Shown here: positions 28,126 through 43,667 of the stretch, piece by piece | Numbering within the stretch: position 1 is the stretch's first letter | Layout of the letters: every line of letters starts with the position of its first letter | NCBI GenBank assembly: GCA_963787285.1 | Contig: CAWBCM010000011.1 | Span: forward strand, 33,483-97,482 | Direction of reading: 5' to 3' | DNA length: 64,000 nt | From: JAHEJN01 sp963787285 | GTDB taxonomy: Bacteria; Actinomycetota; Acidimicrobiia; Acidimicrobiales; JAHEJN01 | Program-made: the position numbers and the translations under genes | The notes under the pieces: model-generated | Seen by the model: only the letters and a program-made list of their open reading frames with translations | What the model was told of the DNA's origin: nothing | Database searches by the model: none

Positions 28126-29133
28126 TCACCATTGCTCGTCGCGCAATTCCCGCGACAACAGATCGAGCACAGCCTGACGAGCTTCCTTTCCCTCGTGGAG
28201 CACTGCGCAGACCTCAGCGGTGATCGGCATCTCGACACCGACCCGTTCCGCGAGGGCGCGCGCCGAGAGGCTGGTCACTACGCCCTCGGTTACCTTGTCC
28301 GTCTCTGACAAGATCTCATCGAGGGTCCGGCCCTGGCCGATCGCGAGGCCGACGGCTCGATTCCGAGACAGATCGCCCGTCGACGTGAGCACCAGATCGC
28401 CCATCCCTGACAGGCCGGCAAAAGTGAGCGGATCCCCACCACGGGCGACGCCGAGCCTGGTGATCTCGGCCAGGCCACGTGTGATCAACGCAGCTCGGGT
28501 GTTTCGACCGAAACCGAGTCCGTCCGAGATCCCGACCGCGATCGCGATGACGTTCTTGAGGGCCCCGCCGAGCTCTGCGCTGATCCTGTCGCGTGACGAG
28601 TAGACGCGGAACGATCCCGTAGAGAACAGATCGCGGACGCGTTGCACCGCGTCGTGGTTCTCACCTGCCGCGACGACGGCGCTCGGCTGGTCGGCTGCCA
28701 CCTCAGCGGCAAACGACGGGCCCGACAGCACGACGATTCGTTCCTCGGCAACCCCGAGTTCGGCGAGGATCTCGCTCGGCGTCAACAACGTGTCGAGTTC
28801 GATGCCCTTCGACACCGTGACGACGACCGACGGCTGGCCGAGCGCCTCCCGAGCAGTGTCGAGCACGGACCGCATGTGCTGGGTCGGGATCGCATTGACG
28901 ACGATGTCGGCGTGCTCGATCGCTCGATGCACGTCACCGGTCGCATCGAGGTCGGGTCCGAGCTCGACACCGGCCAGAAAGGTGCGGTTCTCGTGGCGGT
29001 TGACGATGTCATCGACCACCTCGGGCTCACGGGCCCACATGAGCGTTGGTACACCTTGGGTCACGAGCAGCCGCGCGAGCGCAGTTCCCCATGCTCCCGC
29101 TCCGATCACCGACGTTCGTGATTGGTTGTCCAC
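28126..29133 (-). CDS. gpsA: Glycerol-3-phosphate dehydrogenase [NAD(P)+]
   Basis: 335 aa. N-terminal Rossmann loop SVIGAGAWGTALA; ADIVVNAIPTQHM; VVTVSKGIE; SGPSFAAEVA; catalytic-lysine region ELGGALKNVIAIAVGISDGL; LSGMGDLVLTSTGDLSRNR; and the C-terminal MPITAEVCAVLHEGK. The enzyme reduces dihydroxyacetone phosphate to sn-glycerol-3-phosphate for phospholipid synthesis. Complete and unbroken. It stands downstream of two small membrane genes in the same direction. Confidence 0.95.
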   Translation of the reverse strand: MDNQSRTSVIGAGAWGTALARLLVTQGVPTLMWAREPEVVDDIVNRHENRTFLAGVELGPDLDATGDVHRAIEHADIVVNAIPTQHMRSVLDTAREALGQPSVVVTVSKGIELDTLLTPSEILAELGVAEERIVVLSGPSFAAEVAADQPSAVVAAGENHDAVQRVRDLFSTGSFRVYSSRDRISAELGGALKNVIAIAVGISDGLGFGRNTRAALITRGLAEITRLGVARGGDPLTFAGLSGMGDLVLTSTGDLSRNRAVGLAIGQGRTLDEILSETDKVTEGVVTSLSARALAERVGVEMPITAEVCAVLHEGKEARQAVLDLLSRELRDEQW

Positions 29134-29168
29134 TGCGACCTCCCCGTTCGGCAGGAGACTCGGAACGC

Positions 29169-29474
29169 TCAGTCGTCCCGACGCGTGAGCGAGGTCATGA
29201 TCCCCTCGTATCGGTCATGGAGACCGGGTCGAGACACAATCCGGGAATCCATCAAGTCAGTGCTTGCGTCTGCGGGCGTGGCGCCGTCGCGGCGGTGCCA
29301 GCGCCAGTGGAACCCAGCTCCAATGAGAAGCAGAGCGATGGCGATGATCGCGAGTTGGTCCACCACGAAAACCCCGAACACCAGGCACAGAGCGCCCGCC
29401 GTGTAGAAGATCAAGTGGATTGCCTCGGCCCGCCTCACGTGATGATCGTCGCACAGACTCCACTCGATTGCCAC
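29169..29474 (-). CDS. Small two-helix membrane protein (101 aa)
   Basis: Two adjacent hydrophobic stretches, AIHLIFYTAGALCLVFGVF and LAIIAIALLLIGAGFHW, are followed by a charged tail. The start could also lie at an internal position near 29435. It lies 22 bases after the channel-like membrane gene and 36 bases before gpsA, all in one direction. Function unknown. Confidence 0.5.
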   Translation of the reverse strand: MAIEWSLCDDHHVRRAEAIHLIFYTAGALCLVFGVFVVDQLAIIAIALLLIGAGFHWRWHRRDGATPADASTDLMDSRIVSRPGLHDRYEGIMTSLTRRDD

Positions 29475-29495
29475 GCCCCTCGTTGGAACCGAAGG

Positions 29496-30596
29496 TCACC
29501 GGCGAAAGAGCTTTGGGCGGACGTACCGGTGGCTGGTGCCGAACCACGGCGAGGGGGGAGCCGAGGTCAGGCTCAGCAGTGCGTACAGCACGGTCTCGTA
29601 GTTCACCCGCCAGCCGGCGAAGTCGCGCCACGCCTGGTCGAGGTCGCTCACGAGGGGGACACCGCTTGCGTCCAAGCTGGCACAGAGTGCGTCGTATCGT
29701 TCCCGTTCGAAGCCGATGGGGTCGGTGGGCTCGGGATAGGGCTCATAGACCACACCGAAGACCTCCGCGATGCGACGAAGCGCCGTGTATCCCGAACGGA
29801 TCATCAGCTGTGCCTCCGACGACGACGGCGCGTCGATTGTCGACTGGTACAGGGCGGCCACATCGAGCGCGACGCCCGACGACACGACCCACGAGCGGTT
29901 CGGCTGGATCGAGCGGAAGAAATTGAGCGCGGCAAACGTGGTGTGGGCCTCCTCGAGCTCTCGGAAGAACTGCTCCCACTCGTCCCAGAATCCGTCCAGC
30001 ACATCGGGACGACCGATGGTCCAGATCCGCGTGATCATCGTTTCGGGATCGGGCGGTGCGCCGTCGGGGAACGAGGAAGAACGCGTCGGTTCCGCCATTA
30101 CGTGGAAGCGGGAGATCAATGCCTCGCGACGGCTGAACGCGGCGTACATGGTGGGGAGAAAACTGATCAGCAACGCAACCAGACCCAAGCCGAGCAGTCC
30201 CTCGACGATGGCAAGGTTGGCGGCGAACACGCTGTCGGTCGAGCGGATGCCGAGTGTCGTCAGGGACGACCCCGACAGCAGGATCGAGTCCTCGAGCGAA
30301 CCGACGTCGAGCGCCCAGAACATCACCGCGAAACCGATGGTGATGAAGACGGCCCACAGCAGGGGCAAGAGCATCAGAGTGAAGGGGGCGTACCGAGCGA
30401 GCACTCGGTCCTTGGCGCGCCAATCGCTCCGCAGCTTCACCGGCACCTCGAAGAGCGCCCGCATCACGATGAACAGCACCCGTACCAGCCAGACCTGCTC
30501 GGCTCGCGGCACGACCACCGTGCGTATTGCTCCCGCCAGCACCACGCCCGCCAACGTGGCGCCACCGACGAAGGCCGCTACCTCGAGAGAGCTCAT
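29496..30596 (-). CDS. Membrane protein with ion-channel-like pore segment
   Basis: 366 aa. Four hydrophobic segments in the first 165 residues: near residues 5-25, 70-95, a short pore-like loop SGSSLTTLGIRSTD near 108-121, and VEGLLGLGLVALLISFLPTM. The TTLG motif between two helices resembles the filter region of two-helix potassium channels (Ion_trans_2), with Ile in place of the usual Gly-Tyr/Phe. The soluble C-terminal 200 residues are helical and hold no enzyme motif. A channel role is inference. Unbroken, possibly in one unit with the small membrane protein and gpsA. Confidence 0.6.
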   Translation of the reverse strand: MSSLEVAAFVGGATLAGVVLAGAIRTVVVPRAEQVWLVRVLFIVMRALFEVPVKLRSDWRAKDRVLARYAPFTLMLLPLLWAVFITIGFAVMFWALDVGSLEDSILLSGSSLTTLGIRSTDSVFAANLAIVEGLLGLGLVALLISFLPTMYAAFSRREALISRFHVMAEPTRSSSFPDGAPPDPETMITRIWTIGRPDVLDGFWDEWEQFFRELEEAHTTFAALNFFRSIQPNRSWVVSSGVALDVAALYQSTIDAPSSSEAQLMIRSGYTALRRIAEVFGVVYEPYPEPTDPIGFERERYDALCASLDASGVPLVSDLDQAWRDFAGWRVNYETVLYALLSLTSAPPSPWFGTSHRYVRPKLFRR

Positions 30597-30675
30597 TGCG
30601 AGAGGACACTAGTGTCGTCGTCGATGGCACCTCTGTGATCGGCGTCCGACTGGCGCGTCACCCGCCGTCTGGCCG

Positions 30676-31302
30676 TTGTGGGCCTCGCGGCGCGTGTGGC
30701 AGACTCGTGACTTGTCGTGGTGGTCGACCGCTCGGTCGGTAGCTGATGCTCTGGGGGTGTGGGAGCGGCGGGTTCTCCCCGCCGGCTGCGAGCTCGGCCG
30801 CACGATCTACCGGGAGACGAAACGATCGGCCCGGATAGCCAACTTCCGCCGGCCTCATCGACCGTTGCAGGCCGCGACGATCGCCCGAATCGGCCCCCTG
30901 TTCCCCGACCTCGATCTGGAACGGATCCGCGTCCGGACCCGTTGTCGACTGCCATCGAACCGGTTCCGCCAGACCGGTGACATCTACGCGATGACCTTCG
31001 GAACCACCATCTACTGGAGGGACGAGCTCGACGAGAGCGATCCCACCGAACTGGTGAAGCTCATCCACGAGGTCGTCCACGTCGACCAGGTCCGACGTCA
31101 CGGCGACGAGTCCGCCTTCGCGTGTGCGTACGGGCGGGGGTACGTCGATGGCGGCGGCCGGCTGCCCGGCTACATCGGCACACCCACTGCGTATCACCGG
31201 AACCCGCTCGAATCCGAGGCCTACACGTTCGAAGCCCGGTTCCGCGACGATTCCGGACGGGTCGTAGCCAGTTCACTACCCGTCGGCGGCGAACCTTCCT
31301 GA
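30676..31302 (+). CDS. DUF4157-like protein with HExxH motif
   Basis: 208 aa, start uncertain. LVKLIHEVVHVDQVRRHGDE near residue 135 gives an HEVVH zinc-type motif followed by Asp-Gln, as in the DUF4157 (HExxHxxQ) group. After it come FACAYGRGYVDGGGRLPGY and NPLESEAYTFEARF, where the Glu about 50 residues later could be a third ligand. No signal peptide is seen. It may be a metallopeptidase or a degenerate relative. Divergent from the channel-like gene. Confidence 0.6.
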   Translation: MWASRRVWQTRDLSWWSTARSVADALGVWERRVLPAGCELGRTIYRETKRSARIANFRRPHRPLQAATIARIGPLFPDLDLERIRVRTRCRLPSNRFRQTGDIYAMTFGTTIYWRDELDESDPTELVKLIHEVVHVDQVRRHGDESAFACAYGRGYVDGGGRLPGYIGTPTAYHRNPLESEAYTFEARFRDDSGRVVASSLPVGGEPS

Positions 31303-31357
31303 ACCGAGGTGTTACCTTCGGCTCCATGCCGATGCGTATCCAGTTCCGAGCGACCTC

Positions 31358-31787
31358 ATGACCGAACCACTGCTCTCGGGTATCAACCATGTCGCCCTCG
31401 CCGCCGTCCGATGTCGACGCCACGGTGGCCTTCTACTGCGATGCCTTCGGCCTCCAGGCGACCGACTTCTCGATCGGCGACGACCGCAGCGTGTTGCTGT
31501 TCTTCCCGAACGGGTCGTTCGTCCAGGTGCTCGATGCGGGACCTTCGCCCACGGTGAGCGCCCCGTTGCGGGCCGAGCCCGGCAACCTGATCCACGAGGG
31601 AGCACCGCTCGATCACTTCTCGCTGTTCGCGGTCGACACCGACGCACTCGAGCGCCATCCGCGATCGTCTGGTGGCGCTCGACGCCACCGACGGGGTGAT
31701 CATCGACACCGCAGGGGTCGCCCGGACCGTGCGCTTCACCGACCCCGACGGCCGCTGCTCGAGGTCACCGCCTACCCGAAGCGGTAG
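31358..31787 (+). CDS. VOC/glyoxalase-like dioxygenase-fold protein (frame-disrupted)
   Basis: Joined pieces make about 142 aa: GINHVALA at the start, SDVDATVAFYCDAFGLQAT, LDHFSLFAVDTDAL, and the end FTDPDGRLLEVTAY. This is the vicinal-oxygen-chelate pattern with metal ligands His near the start, His in DHFSLF and Glu in LLEVTA. Extra bases are at 31403 and 31653 (after codon GAG); one base is missing near 31755. Removing/adding these gives 143 codons. Substrate unknown. Confidence 0.7.
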
Positions 31788-31809
31788 GCGGACGGTCGAG
31801 GTCGGTCGT

Positions 31810-39128
<7,319 letters not shown>

Positions 39129-39264
39129 GGAGGGTCCCCCTGAGTCCCGCTCACTCCGGCAGAAGTGGGCGTCCCACTCGTTCGACCCACACTGCCATAG
39201 CCACGGATCTGGTCACAAGATCGCCCGGGGCGGGAGCTCACCGATCTCGATACCCGCGATGCAC

Positions 39265-39289
39265 CGAGGCGGAGGTCGTCGCCGCCTCG
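39265..39289 (-). terminator. 8-bp hairpin downstream of the PepSY gene
   Basis: CGAGGCGG (39265-39272) pairs with CCGCCTCG (39282-39289) around a nine-base loop. It lies 50 bases after the PepSY stop and before the amylopullulanase promoter, and can separate the two units. Confidence 0.5.
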
Positions 39290-39339
39290 ACGGATGACAC
39301 TCACCGTGGCGGCGAGGTGGCGCTGGCAGTTGCCCGAGG

Positions 39340-39666
39340 TCAGTCGGAGTCGCCGGGCTCGTTCTCCACGTCGGCCATCGTGTCGACCACGTTGAACTCC
39401 TCATCGAGTTGTACGTCGACCTGGTTGCCGTCGTCGAGGGTCACCTCGACCTCGTAGTAGCTGTCCTCGTCGCCGACTTCGGTCTCGCTGACCTGCCCTT
39501 CGCCCGTGTGGGCGAGGGCGGCGGCGCTGGCGCGATCGAGCGCGGTGCCGGTGATCGGTGCCTCGTCGTCGTCGCCGCCGGAGGCTGCAACGGCGACTCC
39601 GGTGCCCGCAACAGCTGCGCTGACGATCGCAGCACCCGCCACGATCAACTTCGCTCGTCGGTTCAT
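39340..39666 (-). CDS. PepSY-domain exported protein
   Basis: 108 aa from ATG 39666, with GGAAGGG upstream. A signal/transmembrane stretch (AKLIVAGAAIVSAAVAGTGV) is followed by a single PepSY module: TGTALDRASAAALAHTGEGQ, YYEVEVTLDDGNQVDVQLDE. PepSY domains bind or inhibit peptidases outside the membrane, or shield redox partners. Function here unknown; no peptidase gene is adjacent. Confidence 0.8.
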   Translation of the reverse strand: MNRRAKLIVAGAAIVSAAVAGTGVAVAASGGDDDEAPITGTALDRASAAALAHTGEGQVSETEVGDEDSYYEVEVTLDDGNQVDVQLDEEFNVVDTMADVENEPGDSD

Positions 39667-39752
39667 CTCTTTGGCCCTTCCTGTTCGCAGTCCGAGCTGC
39701 ATTTCGGAGATGGTACGAAGCCGCGGCTGACCCTCAGCTGACGCAATCTCAC

Positions 39753-40832
39753 CTAGCCGAACAGACTGGCCACGCCCTGACGGCCGGCACCGGGTACCAG
39801 TGTCACCCCGGCCGAGTTGGCGGCGCCGGCGAAGCGGTTGATACCGAGTGCCTCGCGTTCGTGCGCCGACGCAGCGAAGACGCCGTCGTCGAGCTCGATG
39901 CCCGTGCCGTCGGCCACCCGGACCAGGCCGTTGAAGGCGGCGATGATCGCCGCCGCCTCGAGTGCCGCCTCCTCGCCGATCACCCGGATCAGATGGGCGC
40001 GGGCGTCGTCGGCGTCGCGCTCGGCGAGCTCGACCGCATTGGCGAAGGCCAACAGCTCCTTGCCGGCCGGAACGCCGACCTCGCCGATGTGATGACGATC
40101 CAAGGCTGCCTCGAGATCGACGTGCAGGCCGTTGGCTTCACCACTCACACGGAGCAGCGTGGTGTGTGACGCCGTTCAATAGAAGCACTCGTTCAAGGCC
40201 GTGGTCCGGGCGGCAAGAAGCTCGGCTTGCGGGCGGCTCAGGGGCCGATCCCAGCACAGGTCGAGGAACTCGGCGCCCCGCGAGTAGTGGCTGTCGACCA
40301 GGCTTCGCCATGTTTGGTTGGTCTGGGGTACGAGGCTGAGCGAACGGGTCACGTTGGCCCGAGTGGCACCGGTGGCCTGGCTCACCCAGGCGCCCACGTC
40401 GCCGACCTCGGTGGGGCGGACCCTGTGGGGTGGGCCGTCGATGGGGGAGGGGAGGCGAACCTGTGATCGGCCCATGGCCCGGTGGAAGCGATCGATCACC
40501 GTGACGATTGCCGTTACGCCGACCAATTCGGTGTAGGTCTCCTCCCCGAGCTCGGCGATGCGCTGGTCGGCCCAGGCGCGGGTGAGTCGACCGGAGTCCG
40601 AGGCCACCCGGTGCACCACCTCGACGGCCGCGGCATCGAGCACCTCCGACGCCGGGTGGCTGCCCACGACGGCGTTCGGCGAGAGCGCGGCCCGACGGGC
40701 TCGATCGAGCTCGTTGGTGGGTGCGTCGCGCGCCTCGGCCCACACCGAGGTCCGCTGTTCGCCGGTCAGCCAGTCGCCCGGACCGGCGATCGCATCGATG
40801 GCAGCGAGCTGTGCCTGTTCCACGATGTGCAT
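39753..40832 (-). CDS. AhpD-like (CMD family) candidate selenoprotein with in-frame TGA
   Basis: The frame from ATG 40832 to the stop at 39753 is continuous for 360 codons except for one TGA at 40178-40176. Before it: HIVEQAQLAAIDAIAGPGDW, VVHRVASDSGRL and ARTTALNECFY; after it: TASHTTLLR, ELLAFANAVELAERD and AAIIAAFNGLVRVADGTGI, all of the alkylhydroperoxidase D/carboxymuconolactone decarboxylase type. The TGA falls exactly on the second Cys of the CxxCxxxH redox motif, giving C216-F-Y-U219-T-A-S-H223. AhpD-like selenoproteins are known from marine metagenomes. A hairpin follows the TGA. Without Sec the protein would end right at its active site. Likely role: thiol/selenol peroxide or disulfide reduction. 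A substitution error (TGC to TGA) is the alternative. Confidence 0.75.
40139..40164 (-). promoter_or_regulatory. SECIS-like hairpin after the in-frame TGA
   Basis: On the coding (minus) strand CACCAC (40164-40159) pairs with GTGGTG (40144-40139) around a 14-base loop that begins with G. The loop starts 17 bases after the TGA. Bacterial SECIS elements usually have a short stem, a 3-14 base loop with G among the first two bases, and that spacing. An alternative stem TCACAC/GTGTGA overlaps it. Confidence 0.45.
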
Positions 40833-40902
40833 TCCAGGAAACTAGTCCTCTCTGACCTGCGTGCACCCGAGGGGTCGGGACCTTCGCCCCTGTCGGGGCT
40901 AA

Positions 40903-40925
40903 TTCTTGAGTCTCATAGTCAAGAA
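40903..40925 (+). promoter_or_regulatory. Inverted repeat, probable operator of the Rrf2 regulator
   Basis: TTCTTGA (40903-40909) and TCAAGAA (40919-40925) form a perfect 7-bp dyad with a nine-base spacer, ending 13 bases before the Rrf2 start. Length and AT-rich arms fit an Rrf2/NsrR-type autoregulatory site. Confidence 0.65.
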
Positions 40926-40938
40926 CACAAGGATTTTC

Positions 40939-41358
40939 ATGCGACTCGAACTGACCCGACGAACCGAACTCGCTCTGCAGGCATTGCAGAGGCTCGATGC
41001 CGCCCAGACGCGCGTCAAGGGCGCAGACCTGGCCGAGGCCGTGGGATCAACGCCCGCCTTCATCGCACAGGTGGTGGCGCCGCTGGTCGATCGAGGCTGG
41101 GTCACGTCGGCGCCCGGACCACTCGGCGGCTATCTCTCGAATGAGCATCTCCACGACATCTCCCTTCTCGAGCTCATCGAAGCAATGGAGGGCGCAACCG
41201 ACACGGGCGAATGCGTCCTGGTCGACCGGCCGTGCCGAGCCGACGAACCGTGTGCGCTCCACGAACCCTGGACCAGGGCCCGAGCGGCGCTCATGGCCGA
41301 GCTCTCCACCACGTCGATCTCCGACGTGAACAGTCGCACTCGAACGAGGAGGACGTAA
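40939..41358 (+). CDS. Rrf2-family regulator, NsrR-like
   Basis: 139 aa from ATG 40939 (AAGGA upstream). Winged-helix start MRLELTRRTELALQALQRL, a recognition region GSTPAFIAQVVAPLVDRGWV and wing SAPGPLGGYLS. Three cysteines at the Rrf2 cluster position (ECVLVDRPCRADEPC: C-x6-C-x5-C) can bind an Fe-S cluster, as in NsrR, which senses nitric oxide. The stop TAA overlaps the nirK ATG, so regulator and enzyme are one transcript. An operator-like dyad precedes it. NO sensing is inferred from the nirK partnership. Confidence 0.85.
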   Translation: MRLELTRRTELALQALQRLDAAQTRVKGADLAEAVGSTPAFIAQVVAPLVDRGWVTSAPGPLGGYLSNEHLHDISLLELIEAMEGATDTGECVLVDRPCRADEPCALHEPWTRARAALMAELSTTSISDVNSRTRTRRT

Positions 41359-42932
41359 TGGTCAAGAAGGCACTACCGGTTCTGGTTCTGTTGGCGTTCT
41401 GGGCCGGAACGCTCGTGAAGTCGGACGCGTCGAACGCGGGTTTGGGTGACAGCGCGCCGTCGGCCGCCGAGGTACCGGCCGCGACGGCTGCGGCGACCGG
41501 CCAGGCCGAGCTCGTCACCTTCGTGCCCGACCCCGGAGCTTCGATCACCCCGCTGCTGGTGCCGAAGGAATCACTGCCGATGGCCTCACCCGACGAGCAG
41601 CACCTCGCGTACGCACCGGAGGTCCCACCGCCGATCGAGCGGGACGACCAGCGAGTGTTCGACGTCCATCTCGAGGTCCTCGAGGGCGTCTGCCCACTCG
41701 ATCCGAGCAACGACGTGACCTTCGAGATGTGGGGGTACCGGGTGGCCGGCGACGACGAGGTCGTCTGCGGTTCGCCCGGTCCGGTGCTCCGCGGTCGGGT
41801 CGGCGACCTGGCCCGTATCACGCTGACGAATCTCGGCGGCAACAACCACCCGCACAACATCGACTTCCACGCAGTGACCGGGCAGGGTGGAGGTGCCGCC
41901 GATCTCACCGTTGCCCCAGGGGAGTCGGCCACCATCGAGGCCCGCCTGCTCTATCCAGGGGCGTTCATGTACCACTGCGCCTTCGGCGACGTACCCGAGC
42001 ACATCGCCCACGGCATGTACGGCATGTTCATCGTCGACCCCGAGGTGCCGCTGCCGCAGGTCGACCACGAGTGGGCGGTCATGCAGTCGGAGTGGTACGT
42101 GACCGAGCCCGATGCCGCCGGCCTGGTCGAGCTCGACCGCCCGGCGCTCGTCGCCGAACAACCGCGGTTCGTGACCTTCAACGGACGCACCGATGCCCTC
42201 ACGGGCGACAATGCCTTGACGATGCAACAAGGCGAGCGAGCCCGCATCTACATGGTCAACGAAGGTCTCAACCTCGACTCGAACTGGCATCCGATCGGCT
42301 CGCACTGGGACACCGTCTATCCGGAGGCGGCCACCCATCCCTTCAATCAGGTCATCCGGGGTTCCCAGTCGACGCTGGTCGTGGCCGGCGGCGGCACGGT
42401 CACCGAGCTCATGGGGCTCGTGCCGAGCACGATCATCCTCGTCGACCATGCCCTGGTCCGAACGTTCTACAAGGGAGCGATCGGCCAGGTGGTGGTCGAG
42501 GGTGACCCGAACGAAGAGGTCTTCTCCGTTGGCGTGACCGCCGCCGGCGAGACGCCGGTGGTGGATGCGGTTGCCCAACCGGCGATCGGGCCGGACGCAC
42601 CCGCCGACGCCGACGAGGTGGCCGAGGTCGACCAGGTGACCATTCCCCCGGACGCCTGGAACCCCGACAACGCCGACACCGCGTTCAGTCCGAAGGCGAT
42701 CCAAGTGGCCCAGGGCACGACGGTCACCTGGAGCAACGACGACTCGGTCCTGCACACGGTCACCGCGGGTTCCACCGATGGCCGACTGGGAACGCCGAGC
42801 GGGTTGTTCGACTCCGGCGACCTGCTGCCGGGTGAGTCGTTCTCGTACACCTTCACCGAGGTCGGTGACTTCCCGTACTACTGCATTCCTCACCCCTGGA
42901 TGAGTGGCATGGTCACGGTGGTGGCCGCGTGA
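41358..42932 (+). CDS. nirK: AniA-type copper nitrite reductase with C-terminal cupredoxin
   Basis: 524 aa with an N-terminal export signal. The catalytic part keeps all CuNIR ligands: NNHPHNIDFHAVTG (type 1 His, catalytic Asp, type 2 His), FMYHCAFGDVPEHIAHGM (type 2 His, then type 1 Cys, His, Met), NWHPIGSHWDTVYPE (catalytic His) and LVDHALVRTFYKGAIGQ (type 2 His). The C-terminal ~100 residues form a plastocyanin-like domain with its own copper ligands (DSVLHTVTAG, YYCIPHPWMSGM) that can pass electrons inward. It reduces nitrite to nitric oxide outside the membrane. GAGGAGGA precedes ATG 41358. A fused C-terminal electron-donor domain is a known but minority layout. Confidence 0.9.
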   Translation: MVKKALPVLVLLAFWAGTLVKSDASNAGLGDSAPSAAEVPAATAAATGQAELVTFVPDPGASITPLLVPKESLPMASPDEQHLAYAPEVPPPIERDDQRVFDVHLEVLEGVCPLDPSNDVTFEMWGYRVAGDDEVVCGSPGPVLRGRVGDLARITLTNLGGNNHPHNIDFHAVTGQGGGAADLTVAPGESATIEARLLYPGAFMYHCAFGDVPEHIAHGMYGMFIVDPEVPLPQVDHEWAVMQSEWYVTEPDAAGLVELDRPALVAEQPRFVTFNGRTDALTGDNALTMQQGERARIYMVNEGLNLDSNWHPIGSHWDTVYPEAATHPFNQVIRGSQSTLVVAGGGTVTELMGLVPSTIILVDHALVRTFYKGAIGQVVVEGDPNEEVFSVGVTAAGETPVVDAVAQPAIGPDAPADADEVAEVDQVTIPPDAWNPDNADTAFSPKAIQVAQGTTVTWSNDDSVLHTVTAGSTDGRLGTPSGLFDSGDLLPGESFSYTFTEVGDFPYYCIPHPWMSGMVTVVAA

Positions 42933-43008
42933 CCTCGGGACCTTTTCCTCTGATCGCGACCGCTCACGGGCCCTAGCTTCTTGCGGAACACCACCACAAG
43001 GGGAAGCA

Positions 43009-43587
43009 ATGACAACGACTCTTCAAGAGCGTCTGGAGTCCAGAATCGGCGACGGGAAGACGCCGGGCATGTGGGCATGGACGTTGCTGCGGCTGTTGCT
43101 CGGCTGGTCGTTCGTGTGGGCGTTCCTCGACAAGATGTTCGGACTGGGGTTCGCCACGTGCCGGGCGGCCGACTCGTCGAGCATCGACTACCTCTGTGAC
43201 GCCGCAATGATCAAGGGCGGATCGCCCACCTACGGATTCCTGAATTTCGCCACGGCCGGCAGCCACACCGGCGGCCTGTTCGACTGGATGGCGCCCTCGG
43301 CGCCCGACTCCATCAACCTGGCCGACATCGGCTTCATGCTGGCTCTCCTGGTCGGCGGTGGGGCGCTCATGTTGGGCATCGCCACTCGATCGGCGGCCAT
43401 TGGTGGAGCGCTCCTGATGTTGTTCATGTTCCTCGCCGGTGACGTGTGGCCCGAGAACAACCCGGTGAACAGCAGCCACGTCATCGAGATGGTCGCCTTC
43501 CTTGGCATCGCCACCGTCGGCGCCGGCCGCTGGAGCCTCCAGGAATGGGCCGAACACAAGCTCCCGTTCCTCAGTCGCATCCCCTGA
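43009..43587 (+). CDS. DoxX-like membrane protein
   Basis: 192 aa with AAGGGGAAG before the ATG. Four hydrophobic segments: WTLLRLLLGWSFVWAFLDK, ADIGFMLALLVGGGALMLG, AAIGGALLMLFMFLAG and VIEMVAFLGIATVGAG. The RxxxGWxFxxAxxDK start is typical of DoxX/thiosulfate:quinone oxidoreductase-like subunits. It follows nirK by 76 bases; a TCGGGACCTT element before it also occurs before the Rrf2 gene. It may pass electrons from the quinone pool to the periplasmic side, but this is inference. Confidence 0.8.
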   Translation: MTTTLQERLESRIGDGKTPGMWAWTLLRLLLGWSFVWAFLDKMFGLGFATCRAADSSSIDYLCDAAMIKGGSPTYGFLNFATAGSHTGGLFDWMAPSAPDSINLADIGFMLALLVGGGALMLGIATRSAAIGGALLMLFMFLAGDVWPENNPVNSSHVIEMVAFLGIATVGAGRWSLQEWAEHKLPFLSRIP

Positions 43588-43593
43588 TTCGCC

Positions 43594-43643
43594 GTTCTGG
43601 TGGAGCAGGAGCACGGCCTGCGGCCGGCTCGCTCCACCAGAAC
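43594..43643. terminator. Perfect 13-bp hairpin between convergent doxX and lysR
   Basis: GTTCTGGTGGAGC (43594-43606) pairs with GCTCCACCAGAAC (43631-43643). The loop holds an inner GCCGGC-rich fold. Placed between two converging genes, it can end transcription from both sides. Confidence 0.8.
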
Positions 43644-43667
43644 GAAAGCAGTGCGCGTGGTGGGGGA

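Noticed and set aside
39753..40176. A separate 131-aa gene starting near 40148
   Set aside because: It is in the same frame as the upstream AhpD-like part and is better read as its continuation past the TGA.
41586..42893. 435-codon minus-strand frame opposite nirK
   Set aside because: Antisense shadow; nirK carries all ligand motifs in the plus frame.
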